The position numbers were made by a program, and so were the translations under genes. From Acinetobacter guerrae (lineage in GTDB: Bacteria > Pseudomonadota > Gammaproteobacteria > Pseudomonadales > Moraxellaceae), in the NCBI RefSeq assembly GCF_009372255.1, contig NZ_LXGN01000034.1:115171-179170 (forward strand): a stretch of 64,000 bases of DNA, written 5' to 3'. Below are positions 7,685 to 16,992 of this stretch, piece after piece (the first letter of the stretch is position 1; each line of letters begins with the position of its first letter). The notes under the pieces are model-generated. The model worked only from the letters and a program-made list of their open reading frames with translations. It was not told the origin of the DNA and made no database searches.

Positions 7685-8839
7685 ATGAATCTTTTCTCTC
7701 TTCCCAAGTTATCTCCCCGTGCTGAAATTTTAGCAAAAACCTTACATCACCTTACCCCATTGGTTGACCAATCCAATATTTTTTCACGTCAAATTTTTCA
7801 GCTAGAGACGATCATTCAACCTTATTTTGAGCATCATTTTTATTCATGTTCGCGCTATGCTTTTAATTTTCCAGAATTAATTACACCTTTTCATTATCTT
7901 AATATTTCCGCAGTGCTGGGTACAACAGGTTTACTTTGTTTCGATCAGGACGAGCTACAACGTGGTACTGCACGAAATAATGCAACAGTTTTTATGAGTA
8001 CAGCTTTAAAAAATACTGGATTTTTAAAAGGTTATACCTTAGATAGTGAGGAAGTGATTCATATTAAGGATAAAATTCTATTTGGTCGTGAACTTTTAAT
8101 CGAAGGTGTATATCCTGAATTTCGCCTTAAAGGAGATTATAGTGGCATTCAATTTAATGTACTGATCAACCTGAGCCGTCAAGCTTCATGGATGATTAAA
8201 ACCCCTTTATGTGACCATTTTAGCCTCATGATGCATTATGAAGGTATTTTTGAGTTTGAAGGTGAGCATTATCCTGTTTCTGGTATCGGTTCTTTTGAAT
8301 TTTCCCGATCTGCAACACCACACAGCTTGATTCCTCAAGCTTTAGCAATCACTGAAAAAATTCCTGTCAATTTTATGACCTACCAAGTACTTAATTTAGA
8401 TGCGCAAAGGCAAGTCATCTTTTATAAAGTTGATATTGCAGGTAAGCCAATGAGTTATAGAGCATACATACGGCATAAAGGCGGATTTAGTGAAGTTTAT
8501 AACAACGTTCAATTCAATATTCTTGATTATCAGGACACGCCTATACTTTCCCCTTTCGGGCAATACACACTTTTACCTAAAAACTTTGAATGGCAAATAT
8601 TCAACAATGAAGGTGAGCAATATCTTCATGTACAAGCAGAAGTGGATACTGAATTTAAATATGGGTTAGGCTTAGGATATAGCGCAGCATTTCAGTTTGA
8701 GGCGTATAGCGTTGAAGGTCGACAATCGGGACGAGGCTATATTGAATATATTGATGTGGTCGAACAAACTGAGATTTGCCCATATCCAGAAGATGTTACG
8801 GCATCCATACAATATCAGCAAAGCATCACGATGATATGA
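7685..8839 (+). CDS. Conserved protein of unknown function (384 aa)
   Basis: I do not recognise a known domain. The protein is soluble-looking, without a signal peptide or membrane helices, and rich in beta-strand-like alternation in its second half, resembling the two-lobed beta folds of some lipocalin-like or phenotypic hydratase-like proteins (weak impression only). The ATG at 7685 follows immediately on a hairpin plus T-run, and the ribosome site GAGACAGG lies in that hairpin, so expression may depend on its melting. It stands alone between the DUF815 ATPase and a convergent DUF937 gene. Confidence 0.7.
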   Translation: MNLFSLPKLSPRAEILAKTLHHLTPLVDQSNIFSRQIFQLETIIQPYFEHHFYSCSRYAFNFPELITPFHYLNISAVLGTTGLLCFDQDELQRGTARNNATVFMSTALKNTGFLKGYTLDSEEVIHIKDKILFGRELLIEGVYPEFRLKGDYSGIQFNVLINLSRQASWMIKTPLCDHFSLMMHYEGIFEFEGEHYPVSGIGSFEFSRSATPHSLIPQALAITEKIPVNFMTYQVLNLDAQRQVIFYKVDIAGKPMSYRAYIRHKGGFSEVYNNVQFNILDYQDTPILSPFGQYTLLPKNFEWQIFNNEGEQYLHVQAEVDTEFKYGLGLGYSAAFQFEAYSVEGRQSGRGYIEYIDVVEQTEICPYPEDVTASIQYQQSITMI

Positions 8840-8847
8840 TGACCAAA

Positions 8848-8874
8848 GGCTTTCAGCTAAAAAGCATGAAAGCC
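8848..8874. terminator. Probable terminator between convergent genes
   Basis: An 8-bp inverted repeat (GGCTTTCA/TGAAAGCC with an 11-base loop) lies in the 47 bases between two convergent genes. The T-run on either side is weak, so this is a moderate call. Confidence 0.5.
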
Positions 8875-8886
8875 CAGTTTAATTTA

Positions 8887-9531
8887 TCATTTGAGAAAAC
8901 CTGAAACCATATTGAGAACATTCTGAATGTCCTGATTGGCTTCCTGATGATTGGTTTGATCGCCTTGAGGGGTCAATGAATTGATAATCTGTGGCAATAC
9001 AGATGAAATTGCGCCATAAATATCCTGTTTTGGCACTTGTGTCTGTTCAGCTATTTGCTCAACTTCCTGATCATCAAATAATTGCTGAACATTATCTGTA
9101 GATACATTTGGGTTGTTGCTTTGTTCTGGATCGACCCAACTTTGTACTTGGGAACCTAGACCTACATTTCTAAGCTTGTCTATCGCTCCTTGTAACCCTC
9201 CTTGTTTTTGAATCCACGCCAAAATCAATGGAACCACTACAATTAATAAGGCCTGTGTCGAACCGCCAGTACGATTACTGGTAGTTTGAGTATTTGTACC
9301 TACGCCAAATTGATTCAGTACCGAACCTAAAATGCCGCCCAGTCCACTATTCGTAGTTCCAGTTTGGTTATTCGTTTCAGTCTGGTTATTCGTTTGACTC
9401 TGAGTTTGCTGATTGCCACCCAACTGTCCAAGTACAGAGCCTAAAATACCACCCAAACCGCCTTGAGAAGATTGTTGACCGCCTAAAGCCTGTTTTGCCA
9501 GAATTTCAACAATATTGGTTAAATCCGTCAT
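8887..9531 (-). CDS. YidB-like DUF937 protein
   Basis: A 214-residue protein of low complexity. Two Gly-rich LGGILGSVL segments (residues about 25-35 and 63-73) flank a Gln/Asn/Thr-rich linker; then comes a hydrophobic segment (ALLIVVVPLILAWIQ) and a C-terminal helical part with a VDPEQSNNPNVSTDNVQQLF pattern. This is the layout of YidB/DUF937 proteins, which are of unknown function. Internal GGILGSVL repetition indicates a duplicated segment. It stands as a single gene with its promoter side facing the gene at 9640. Confidence 0.75.
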   Translation of the reverse strand: MTDLTNIVEILAKQALGGQQSSQGGLGGILGSVLGQLGGNQQTQSQTNNQTETNNQTGTTNSGLGGILGSVLNQFGVGTNTQTTSNRTGGSTQALLIVVVPLILAWIQKQGGLQGAIDKLRNVGLGSQVQSWVDPEQSNNPNVSTDNVQQLFDDQEVEQIAEQTQVPKQDIYGAISSVLPQIINSLTPQGDQTNHQEANQDIQNVLNMVSGFLK

Positions 9532-9639
9532 GTTATGTTTATCCTAAAGAAAATCATTCCATCTTCAGCATAGATCAGATGAGGGCTTCTTTCCAAAAAA
9601 CAAATTGTTTATTTTTGCAAGGTGAAGCATCTTTTAGAA

Positions 9640-10101
9640 TTACCAGCGAAACTTATCCCAGTTGTCAGGGTTTGCCCAAAATTTTGAATTAAACCAGTCA
9701 GGTACATGCTTATAAGTTAAAATATTAAATTGCCATAAGGCAAAATCTGCCTGATGCGAAGTCTTATCAATCAATTGGGTGAAACCTAAAGCACGAAGTA
9801 ATTTTTCATCCTGATGTTTACTCACCACTACAATTCTTTTTGCCATCAAATCACGAAGTTTCACCAAAAGCTGCGATTTTTCTGTTTCAGAAATTTCACA
9901 CATAAGTGGCGTATCAAAAACCACAAAGCCCAGATCATAACGCTGATTAAAAGGCAGATTTAAGAACTCATTTACGTTAAAATAGTGCCACTGGATTGCG
10001 CTATTTTGGTCAATATTTTGACCTATACAGAGTGCAGTATGTATGGGCTGTTCACTTGATAAATCGTCTAGCATAGAAGTGATGACATTTAATTCAGCCA
10101 T
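9640..10101 (-). CDS. Conserved protein of unknown function (DUF6231-like)
   Basis: This 153-residue soluble protein has an alternating strand/helix pattern (HTALCIGQNID, YDLGFVVFDTPL, RIVVVSKHQD) like a Rossmann-type methyltransferase fold without a recognisable catalytic motif; the family name is from memory and uncertain. The start MAELNVITSML at 10101 was chosen because AAGG lies upstream and a longer reading would overlap the divergent gene at 10136. The two genes share a 34-base divergent promoter region, so their transcripts probably overlap. Confidence 0.65.
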   Translation of the reverse strand: MAELNVITSMLDDLSSEQPIHTALCIGQNIDQNSAIQWHYFNVNEFLNLPFNQRYDLGFVVFDTPLMCEISETEKSQLLVKLRDLMAKRIVVVSKHQDEKLLRALGFTQLIDKTSHQADFALWQFNILTYKHVPDWFNSKFWANPDNWDKFRW

Positions 10102-10135
10102 AACTGCAACCTTATTTTGATGTGAGTTTAAATTG

Positions 10136-11005
10136 ATGGAACTACAAGGCATTTGCCATAAAATGCACGCAGCGCTTAAAGACTGTAGTGTAACTGATCA
10201 GCACGCAAGCAAGGCAAATGTTGAATATAAATTTATATTAGATCGTTCAGAAATCGACCTACCATTTGTTCCTGGTCAGGAAGTTGAGATTGAATGGACG
10301 GGAAATATTTACTGTACCTCTTGCGGCGCTAAAACGCCAAAATCCTATTCACAAGGACATTGCTTTAAGTGTTTTAAAACCAAAGCGGAATGCGACCTGT
10401 GTATTATGAAGCCAGAAACCTGTCATTATCATCTTGGGACTTGCCGTGAAGATGATTTTGCACATAATGTCTGCTTCCAGCCACATATTGTTTATCTGGC
10501 AAACTCTAGCGCCCTTAAAGTCGGAATTACCCGTCTCACACATATGCCTACACGCTGGTTAGACCAAGGTGCGACGCAGGCATTACCCATTTTAAAGGTC
10601 GGCTCACGGCGCTTATCAGGTCAACTAGAAATTTTATTTGGTACACAAGTCGCAGATAGGACAGACTGGCGTAAACTTTTAAAAGGTGAAGCTGAGCCCT
10701 TAAACCTACTGGAACAACGCGATCAGATTATTGAAGAATTTGCTCCAAAAATTCAAAACATTCGCGCAGAGTTTGAGCAAAATCTTGAGTTTGATGAATC
10801 TGTTGAGTTTCTAGAAAATGAACAACCACGTCAATTTGTTTACCCAGTTGAACAATACCCTGAAAAAATCAAATCATTAAATTTAGATAAAACACCTAAA
10901 ATTCGTGGTGTCCTGCACGGAATCAAAGGGCAATATTTAATTTTTGATATTGGCGTCATTAATGTACGAAAATACACAGGTTATGAGTTAATTCTGCGAG
11001 CTTAA
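10136..11005 (+). CDS. DUF2797 protein with zinc-binding cysteines
   Basis: A 289-residue protein with N-terminal paired cysteines (YCTSCGAKTPKSYSQGHCFK, then ECDLCIMKPETC), followed by a segment resembling GIY-YIG-like alpha/beta cores (YLANSSALKVGITRLTHMPT). This is the layout of the DUF2797 family. The ATG at 10136 is preferred over the TTG just before it. The function of the family is unknown; the zinc site plus a nuclease-like core suggests a nucleic acid role (inference). It is transcribed divergently from the gene at 9640. Confidence 0.75.
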   Translation: MELQGICHKMHAALKDCSVTDQHASKANVEYKFILDRSEIDLPFVPGQEVEIEWTGNIYCTSCGAKTPKSYSQGHCFKCFKTKAECDLCIMKPETCHYHLGTCREDDFAHNVCFQPHIVYLANSSALKVGITRLTHMPTRWLDQGATQALPILKVGSRRLSGQLEILFGTQVADRTDWRKLLKGEAEPLNLLEQRDQIIEEFAPKIQNIRAEFEQNLEFDESVEFLENEQPRQFVYPVEQYPEKIKSLNLDKTPKIRGVLHGIKGQYLIFDIGVINVRKYTGYELILRA

Positions 11006-11022
11006 AACCTGTCCTTTTCAAG

Positions 11023-11050
11023 AAAATGGAGCAATCACTGCTCCATTTTT
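11023..11050. terminator. Bidirectional terminator
   Basis: An 11-bp perfect stem AAAATGGAGCA/TGCTCCATTTT with a 5-base loop, A-rich on one side and T-rich on the other, lies between the convergent DUF2797 and lpxB genes and can end both transcripts. Confidence 0.85.
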
Positions 11051-11053
11051 TGA

Positions 11054-12241
11054 CTAAGCTTGTGGTTCAAGCAACGTTAAAATCGCTTGAACAGGATCTT
11101 CAGTATCGCCAGAAATGAGTCTTTTATGCATCGAAATATGTTGCATCACCTGAACCTGAGATTTTTCTATATTCATAAGTGATTCAATTTCCTGTGCTAG
11201 ACGTTCAGGTGTTGCTTGTTTCTGGATTAATTCTTCAATGACTTTTTTACCTGCAATGATATTCGGTAAAGAATAATATGGAATTTTGACCAAAAACTTG
11301 GCAATAAAATAAGTCAACGTATTGAGCTTATAAAAAGTGACCATTGGTCGATGTAACAGCATCGCCTCTAAGGTTGCCGTACCCGATGCCAAAGCCACAA
11401 TATCACTGGCATTCATCACCATTCGACCAATTTTTGATTCAGTATCTCTATTTTCAAGAATATGTATTTTTGGAATCAAAGCTGGATCGCAATGCCGAAC
11501 TTCTGTTTCAATTTGAGTCTTGCGTGCATCATTAATTGCAGGGATCAAGTATTCAACATCTGGGTATTTTGTAGATAAAATCTGGGCTGAGCCTAACACT
11601 AAAGGCAGCAGCCGTTCCACTTCGCCCCGACGGCTACCCGGTAGCAAGGCAATATACGTTTTCTCAGAATCAAGTCCCAAGTTTCGCTTTGCATCCTGAA
11701 TTGGATTATTTAAAGGAAGTTGCTTTGCTAACGGATGTCCGACAAAGGCCGCGGGTACACCATGCTGTTCATAAAAATTCTTTTCAAACGGAAATAGACA
11801 TAACACCAAATCAATGGTTTTCTTAATGCCATGTACTCGTCCTTGTCGCCATGCCCATACCGATGGACTTACATACTGTACAGTTTTGATGGGTAAGTTT
11901 TTTTCTTTCAGTGTTCTAGATAATCTTAAATTAAAATCTGGGGCATCTATTCCAATAAATACATCTACAGGTTGAGCTGTCCAGACTTCAACCAAGCCAT
12001 CTCGTACTGCGAACAATTTTTTGAGATCTTTTAAAACCTCAACAATTCCCATCACCGACAATATTTCCATCGGATAGTAGCTTTTAAAACCTTCCGCAAT
12101 CATTTGCGGGCCACCAATACCTTCAAATTCAGCATCAATACCCTGCTCACGAAAACTTTGCATCAGTTTTACGCCTAGCGTATCGCCCGAAACTTCTCCA
12201 ACCACAATGCCAATTTTTAATTTCCGTGTAGACAATTGCAA
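11054..12241 (-). CDS. lpxB: Lipid-A-disaccharide synthase LpxB
   Basis: A 395-residue GT-B-fold inverting glycosyltransferase that joins UDP-diacylglucosamine and lipid X to form the lipid A disaccharide on the inner face of the inner membrane. Family signatures are clear: the N-terminal GEVSGDTLG loop, the FIGIDAPDFNLRL strand, YVSPSVWAWRQGR, the VGHPLA linker, LLPGSRRGEV for nucleotide binding, and SGTATLEA followed by PMVTFYKLN. The size is standard. Unlike the common lpxD-fabZ-lpxA-lpxB cluster, it stands alone here. Confidence 0.97.
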   Translation of the reverse strand: MQLSTRKLKIGIVVGEVSGDTLGVKLMQSFREQGIDAEFEGIGGPQMIAEGFKSYYPMEILSVMGIVEVLKDLKKLFAVRDGLVEVWTAQPVDVFIGIDAPDFNLRLSRTLKEKNLPIKTVQYVSPSVWAWRQGRVHGIKKTIDLVLCLFPFEKNFYEQHGVPAAFVGHPLAKQLPLNNPIQDAKRNLGLDSEKTYIALLPGSRRGEVERLLPLVLGSAQILSTKYPDVEYLIPAINDARKTQIETEVRHCDPALIPKIHILENRDTESKIGRMVMNASDIVALASGTATLEAMLLHRPMVTFYKLNTLTYFIAKFLVKIPYYSLPNIIAGKKVIEELIQKQATPERLAQEIESLMNIEKSQVQVMQHISMHKRLISGDTEDPVQAILTLLEPQA

Positions 12242-12420
12242 ACGTCCTGCATCAAATTTCTTACTTAAGTCATATTAGCATATCGTCTATATAATCAAAA
12301 AAATGCATAAAATTTCTGAATACAGTTACAAAAGGACATCTAAATTTACATTTAGAAATCTCGGCATCATCATAATTAACGATAAGAATTAGATTGTAGT
12401 CAGTTTAGCTAAACAATAAA

Positions 12421-12440
12421 ATAAATGAGAATTATTCACA
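12421..12440 (+). promoter_or_regulatory. Fur-box-like site before the siderophore receptor
   Basis: The segment ATGAGAATTATTCA within 12421-12440 closely follows the core ATGATAATCATTAT of the Fur consensus and lies 13-32 bases before the receptor start. A second weaker GATAAGAATTAG element is at about 12381. Iron repression of the downstream operon is the natural reading. Confidence 0.65.
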
Positions 12441-12452
12441 TTACTTTATCTC

Positions 12453-14618
12453 ATGACCTCATCCAACCCATTTCTATTTAAGTTATCTCTAATCACATTG
12501 GCAATTTTTCAGGTGCATCTTGCTCATGCAGATGAAACTACGTTACCTGTGATTGAACTTCAGGCGGATGCTTCTGGTAATCAAAGTTCAGAACAGACTA
12601 AATCTTATATCGTCAAAAAAAGTAGTAGTGCGACCAAGCTAAATATTGACGCGCAGGAAACACCGCAAACAATCAATGTTGTCACCCGCCAACAGATGGA
12701 TGATTTCAATTTAAACTCAACGCGTAAAGTTCTTGAAAATACGCCTGGTGTCACAGTTTCAAATCAAGAAACTGAACGTACTACTTATATGTCTCGTGGC
12801 TTTGAAATATCTAATATTTTGAATGATGGCGTAGGTTTCCCACTGTCCAACTACAACTATAATAATACCAACCCAGATACTTATTTTTACGATCGAGTAG
12901 AAGTGATTAAAGGTGCTGATGCTCTTACGAATGCTTTCGGTGATCCAAGTGCAACCATAGATAATATCCGTAAAAGACCAACCAAAGATTTACTTATAAA
13001 TGGTGGTATCAGCTATGGATCATGGGATACTCAACGTTATGAAGCAGATGTATCTGGATCTTTAACTAAAGATGGTCGTGTACGTGGTCGAATCATGGGT
13101 TTTGAGCAGACTGGTGACTCTTATTTAGATCGGTATTCGTCTGAAAAAAATGGTTTTGCAGGAATTTTAGATGCTGATTTAACCGACAGTACAACCTTAA
13201 CCGTTGGTTATAGCGAGCAACAAAATAACCCCAATGCCAACAATTGGGGAGGTCTTCCATTATTAGACAATAATGGTAAACAAATTTCGTATAGTCGATC
13301 TTACAATCCAAACCCTGACTGGGCACATTGGGATCATAAAACCCAAGAAGCTTTCGCAGAATTAAAACAAAAGTTAGGTGAAAAATGGACTGCAAAACTT
13401 ACGTATAATTATACCAATACTGAACATGACAGTAGATTACTTTATTATTATGGTAATCCAACGGCACAAGGTAGTGATGTTTCTTTAACGGCTTGGGGTG
13501 GTAAAGAAAAAAATGAACAGAATTTATTTAATTTTGATCTACAGGGCACGTATGCGCTTTTTGGCAAAGAACATGAAGCGGCTTTAGGTTATAGCCATGT
13601 TGAAAATAAACAACATGATCGCGAAACTAGTGGTTATATAAATGATAGTAATGTGCTTGATAAATATGATGAAGATGGTAACTTTCTCGGTCAATTCACA
13701 ACAAATTGGGCAAGTTGGACGCCTCAGTCTGTCACATGGTCAGATTTTTCAGAAGCCGCTAAATATAAACAAAAAATTGATTCATTCTATGCTGCAACAC
13801 GTCTACATCTCACAGACGATTTAAAGCTATTATTAGGCGGTAATTATGTACAAGCTGAAAGTAGTGGTAATAGCTATGGCTCAGATATGTATTATGATGA
13901 AGACAAATTCTCACCATACGCAGGGATTACTTATAACTTCAGTCCTCAATATACAGGCTACGCAAGTTATACTTCAATTTTTAGACCTCAAACTGGCGCA
14001 GGTGTAGACAACAAAGCATTGCAACCTATTGATGGTAAAAGCTACGAAGTCGGTATGAAGAGTTCGTGGTTAGATAATAAGTTAATAGGAACACTTGCCG
14101 TCTTTAAAACCGAACAAAATAATTACCCTTTAAAAAATTCTGATGGTAATCCTTTAAATCATAAAGTCCTTACCACTGATTTAGACTCTCAAGGTGTCGA
14201 AGTTAGTTTAGCAGGACAAATTACAGATAACGTGAATTTATCTTTTGGTTATGCACAGTTCAGCATTAAAGATAAAAAGAATGGTGGGCAAGCACGAACC
14301 TATAACCCAACTCAAACTTTAAACTTACTTACAACTTATACTGTTCCAGTTTTACCAAAATTAAAAATTGGAGCAGGTTTACGTTGGCAAGATTCAATCA
14401 AACTTTATGATGTAAGTTTAGGTGATTCAAATCTGATCAAACAAAATGCCTATGCTTTGGTTGATGTGATGGCAAGTTATGATGTTAATGAACATATTAG
14501 CTTACAGGCAAATGGAAATAATATTACAGATAAAAAATATTTGAATAGCTTCCCAGATGGACAAGCTTTTTATGGTGAATCTGCCAATTATACCGTTGCT
14601 GTAAAATTTAAGTACTAA
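12453..14618 (+). CDS. TonB-dependent siderophore receptor
   Basis: A 721-residue outer-membrane receptor. Residues 1-26 are a signal peptide ending in AHA. The plug domain follows (TPQTINVVTRQQMDDF, then VEVIKGADALTNAFGDPSATIDNIRKRP), and a 22-strand barrel finishes with the C-terminal aromatic residues of outer-membrane proteins (YTVAVKFKY). It fits the ferric-siderophore receptor family of the FhuE/FpvA/FoxA type; the ligand cannot be named. A Fur-like box precedes it and a DUF3649/PepSY/DUF3325-type operon follows, a pairing known for receptors whose ferri-siderophore is reduced at the inner membrane. Confidence 0.9.
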   Translation: MTSSNPFLFKLSLITLAIFQVHLAHADETTLPVIELQADASGNQSSEQTKSYIVKKSSSATKLNIDAQETPQTINVVTRQQMDDFNLNSTRKVLENTPGVTVSNQETERTTYMSRGFEISNILNDGVGFPLSNYNYNNTNPDTYFYDRVEVIKGADALTNAFGDPSATIDNIRKRPTKDLLINGGISYGSWDTQRYEADVSGSLTKDGRVRGRIMGFEQTGDSYLDRYSSEKNGFAGILDADLTDSTTLTVGYSEQQNNPNANNWGGLPLLDNNGKQISYSRSYNPNPDWAHWDHKTQEAFAELKQKLGEKWTAKLTYNYTNTEHDSRLLYYYGNPTAQGSDVSLTAWGGKEKNEQNLFNFDLQGTYALFGKEHEAALGYSHVENKQHDRETSGYINDSNVLDKYDEDGNFLGQFTTNWASWTPQSVTWSDFSEAAKYKQKIDSFYAATRLHLTDDLKLLLGGNYVQAESSGNSYGSDMYYDEDKFSPYAGITYNFSPQYTGYASYTSIFRPQTGAGVDNKALQPIDGKSYEVGMKSSWLDNKLIGTLAVFKTEQNNYPLKNSDGNPLNHKVLTTDLDSQGVEVSLAGQITDNVNLSFGYAQFSIKDKKNGGQARTYNPTQTLNLLTTYTVPVLPKLKIGAGLRWQDSIKLYDVSLGDSNLIKQNAYALVDVMASYDVNEHISLQANGNNITDKKYLNSFPDGQAFYGESANYTVAVKFKY

Positions 14619-14624
14619 TCCATT

Positions 14625-14653
14625 AAGCCAAGTCTTGGCCCAAGGCTTGGCTT
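14625..14653 (+). terminator. Hairpin between receptor and membrane operon (attenuator)
   Basis: A nearly perfect stem (AAGCCAAG at 14625-14632 pairing with CTTGGCTT at 14646-14653, extended inward) follows the receptor stop. The T-run is weak (TTTAGCATTT), so it may terminate only partly and set receptor levels above those of the downstream membrane genes. Confidence 0.55.
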
Positions 14654-14679
14654 TAGCATTTAAAAAGAAGCAAACCAAT

Positions 14680-14973
14680 ATGAGTAAAGCACATTCTCTT
14701 TCTATCACTTACCGATTTGCAGTGTTCTATCGCTTTGTTATTGCTTTTATTGTCGGTTTTATTTGCACTGCATTTTTAAGCATCGCTTTAAGTTATATTT
14801 TTAATATGACTCTTCCAAAAGCTGAATCTGTTTATTTAGCTGCTTTTTGCGCTATTTTATTTTATGCGTTATTTGTCATTATGGCATTTTGTATTCAATC
14901 CCTGCTAAAACTTACAATTTATAGTGTTGTAATTTCAGGCATTTGTATTTTTTTGACGATAGGACTAGGTTAA
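14680..14973 (+). CDS. Small inner-membrane protein, DUF3649-like
   Basis: A 97-residue protein with three predicted membrane helices (FAVFYRFVIAFIVGFICTAF, then AVYLAAFCAILFYALF-like and a C-terminal helix). The ATG at 14680 with an AAGAAG ribosome site is chosen; a longer reading would start inside the preceding hairpin. Position directly before a PepSY protein and after a siderophore receptor matches DUF3649 iron-uptake proteins, which accompany ferri-siderophore reductases. The assignment rests mainly on topology and neighbours. Confidence 0.65.
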   Translation: MSKAHSLSITYRFAVFYRFVIAFIVGFICTAFLSIALSYIFNMTLPKAESVYLAAFCAILFYALFVIMAFCIQSLLKLTIYSVVISGICIFLTIGLG

Positions 14974-14976
14974 ATC

Positions 14977-16536
14977 ATGCATAAGAGTATTCGTCAGTCG
15001 ATGGCATGGTTACATTCTTGGACAGGTTTACTGTTAGGGTGGTTGCTATTTGCTATTTTCATTATGGGTACAGCTTCTTATTATCGACATGAAGTTAATT
15101 TATGGATGCAGCCTAAACTCGCCCAATACGATGTAAATCAAGAAACTGCAATTAAAACAGCCTATCAATATTTAGAAGAACATGCGACTGGAGCAAAAAC
15201 TTGGTATATCGGTGTTGCATCAAAGCAATCACCTGTGACTAATATTTACTGGCAAAAAGCCGAAGGTGGGTATGAAAGTAAAACGCTGGATGCTAACACA
15301 GGTAAGGAATTAAATCTTTCCGCCACGCAAGGCGGTGATTTCTTTTATGCATTTCATTATCAACTTTTTGGTTTTCCCGTCATGATTGGCCGTGTAATCG
15401 TTTGTTTAGCGGCATTCATTATGTTTATTGCTCTAATTTCAGGGATTATTACCCATAAAAAAATCATTACAGATTTCTTTACGTTACGCACTTTCAAATC
15501 TCAACGTTCATGGTTGGATTTTCATAATGTTTCATCAGTGATTGCTCTACCCTTTTTCTTGATGATCACTTTTACAGGGCTGGCTATTTTCTTTTACATT
15601 TATTTACCATGGGGTATTCAAAAACTTTATCCAGAAGATCGCCTTCAGTTTTTTAATGAAATCCGCACCCAAGTTATAGATGACAAAACGCCTGTAAAAG
15701 ATATGCAAAATTTACCGCTTGAAGTTTTATTGGCAAAAGCACAGGCTCAATGGGGAAATAAGGAAATTGAATCAATTACAGCCAACAAACCCAATACCAA
15801 CCACGCTCAAATCACAATTAGTCAAGCAGAAGATCATACCATTACAGGCAATAAACCACAGATTACCTTTGACGCCACTACAGGAAAGCAGCTTGCTGCA
15901 ACTCGTAATGACAGCGCTATTGCTGCATTGAGTTTTGGTGTTTATGGTCTACATATGGCAACATTTGCCCAGCCTATCTTACGTCTTGCTTTCTTTTTTT
16001 CTGGCGTATTGGGCTGTTTTATGATTGCATCGGGTCTTTTATTGTGGAGTCTGAAACGTCAAATACAAAATAAAAGCAATACCTTTCATTTTGGACATTA
16101 TCTGGTTGATCGTTTGAACGTTGCGACTTTTGTGGGTTTACCCATCGCAATGTTGGCTTATATGTACAGTAATCGTTTTGTCGAACTCAGACCTGACATG
16201 CCAAATTATGAAATTTATACGTTCTTCACCGTGTGGTTAAGTAGCTTTATACTGGCTTTACTGACTAAAAAACAATGGTTGTGGCGTTCGCAGCTCAGTG
16301 TATTTGTGCTTGTAGCAATTGCACTACCCTTCTTCAATGTTGTCTATTTAACTCAAAATCATTTAATTTCAGACTTTAGAAGTTACTGGCTCTTTTTTAG
16401 AGTTGATATTTTCTTCATTTTATTTGCAGGTCTTGGCTATTTTATTCTCAAGAATATTCATCCGATTCAGACTAAATCAAGAGAAAAACTTGAAAAAAAG
16501 TTACGCGTTGCTAATACAGAGGTAAATGCCTCATGA
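14977..16536 (+). CDS. PepSY-associated transmembrane protein (probable ferri-siderophore reductase)
   Basis: This 519-residue inner-membrane protein starts with the family-typical MAWLHSWTGLLLGWLLFAIF helix. Periplasmic PepSY-like domains follow (about residues 60-110 and 220-310), and a series of further helices carry histidines in or near membrane segments (FHYQLFGFP, WLDFHNVSS, YGLHMATFA). These His patterns are those of PepSY_TM proteins proposed to bind haem and reduce iron in the periplasm (for example FoxB/FpvG-like). It starts 3 bases after the preceding gene and overlaps the next by 4 bases, so it is a tight operon. Confidence 0.85.
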   Translation: MHKSIRQSMAWLHSWTGLLLGWLLFAIFIMGTASYYRHEVNLWMQPKLAQYDVNQETAIKTAYQYLEEHATGAKTWYIGVASKQSPVTNIYWQKAEGGYESKTLDANTGKELNLSATQGGDFFYAFHYQLFGFPVMIGRVIVCLAAFIMFIALISGIITHKKIITDFFTLRTFKSQRSWLDFHNVSSVIALPFFLMITFTGLAIFFYIYLPWGIQKLYPEDRLQFFNEIRTQVIDDKTPVKDMQNLPLEVLLAKAQAQWGNKEIESITANKPNTNHAQITISQAEDHTITGNKPQITFDATTGKQLAATRNDSAIAALSFGVYGLHMATFAQPILRLAFFFSGVLGCFMIASGLLLWSLKRQIQNKSNTFHFGHYLVDRLNVATFVGLPIAMLAYMYSNRFVELRPDMPNYEIYTFFTVWLSSFILALLTKKQWLWRSQLSVFVLVAIALPFFNVVYLTQNHLISDFRSYWLFFRVDIFFILFAGLGYFILKNIHPIQTKSREKLEKKLRVANTEVNAS

Positions 16537-16850
16537 GTATTATTTTTGGCATCATTTTGATTGTAATAGGAATGTATATATTATATGTGCTAAGCAGCAA
16601 GCAATTGGAAAAAACGAAGAAAACTAAACTTCAAATTCTTGTGCGTCATGCAAAAGTAATGCGTATTGTTGCATTCATTTTATTTTTGATCGCAGGAAGT
16701 TTTTTTATTGTAGCTTATGGCTCTTCAATCGGGTTTGTCAGTTGGTGGTTGTTTGCAACCCCTTTTGTTTTTGGTCTTATTTTATATATCAATGACTTAA
16801 AACCTAAAGCCGAAACAAAAAATAAACGCCCTAGATCACAAAAAATATAA
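16533..16850 (+). CDS. Small membrane protein, DUF3325-like
   Basis: A 105-residue protein with three hydrophobic helices (IIFGIILIVIGMYILYVL, IVAFILFLIAGSFFIV, SWWLFATPFVFGLILYI) and a basic C-terminal tail. Its start overlaps the PepSY gene by 4 bases (ATGA). Topology and position as last gene of a receptor/DUF3649/PepSY operon match DUF3325 proteins. Its likely role is support of siderophore iron release; this is by context only. Confidence 0.65.
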   Translation: MSIIFGIILIVIGMYILYVLSSKQLEKTKKTKLQILVRHAKVMRIVAFILFLIAGSFFIVAYGSSIGFVSWWLFATPFVFGLILYINDLKPKAETKNKRPRSQKI

Positions 16851-16878
16851 TTTTCAATTTATCTCACATAATTCATAT

Positions 16879-16907
16879 AACGCTAGAGATCTCTTTAGCG
16901 TTTTTTT
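16879..16907 (+). terminator. Terminator of the siderophore operon
   Basis: The hairpin AACGCTA/TTTAGCG-type stem (16879-16900) is followed by a run of seven or eight T. It ends the iron-uptake operon and also shows that the upstream TTG at 16906 cannot be the start of the next gene. Confidence 0.85.
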
Positions 16908-16992
16908 GCATAAGCAAAGCATTATTATTCACAATCCTTTATCTCAAAAAGTCATAAGATATGCAGGTTTTTTATATTTGGCTGATTTATTC

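Noticed and set aside
16906..16992. Upstream extension of the TauE/SafE gene from a TTG
   Set aside because: The TTG lies in the T-run of the preceding terminator, so it cannot be a normal start.
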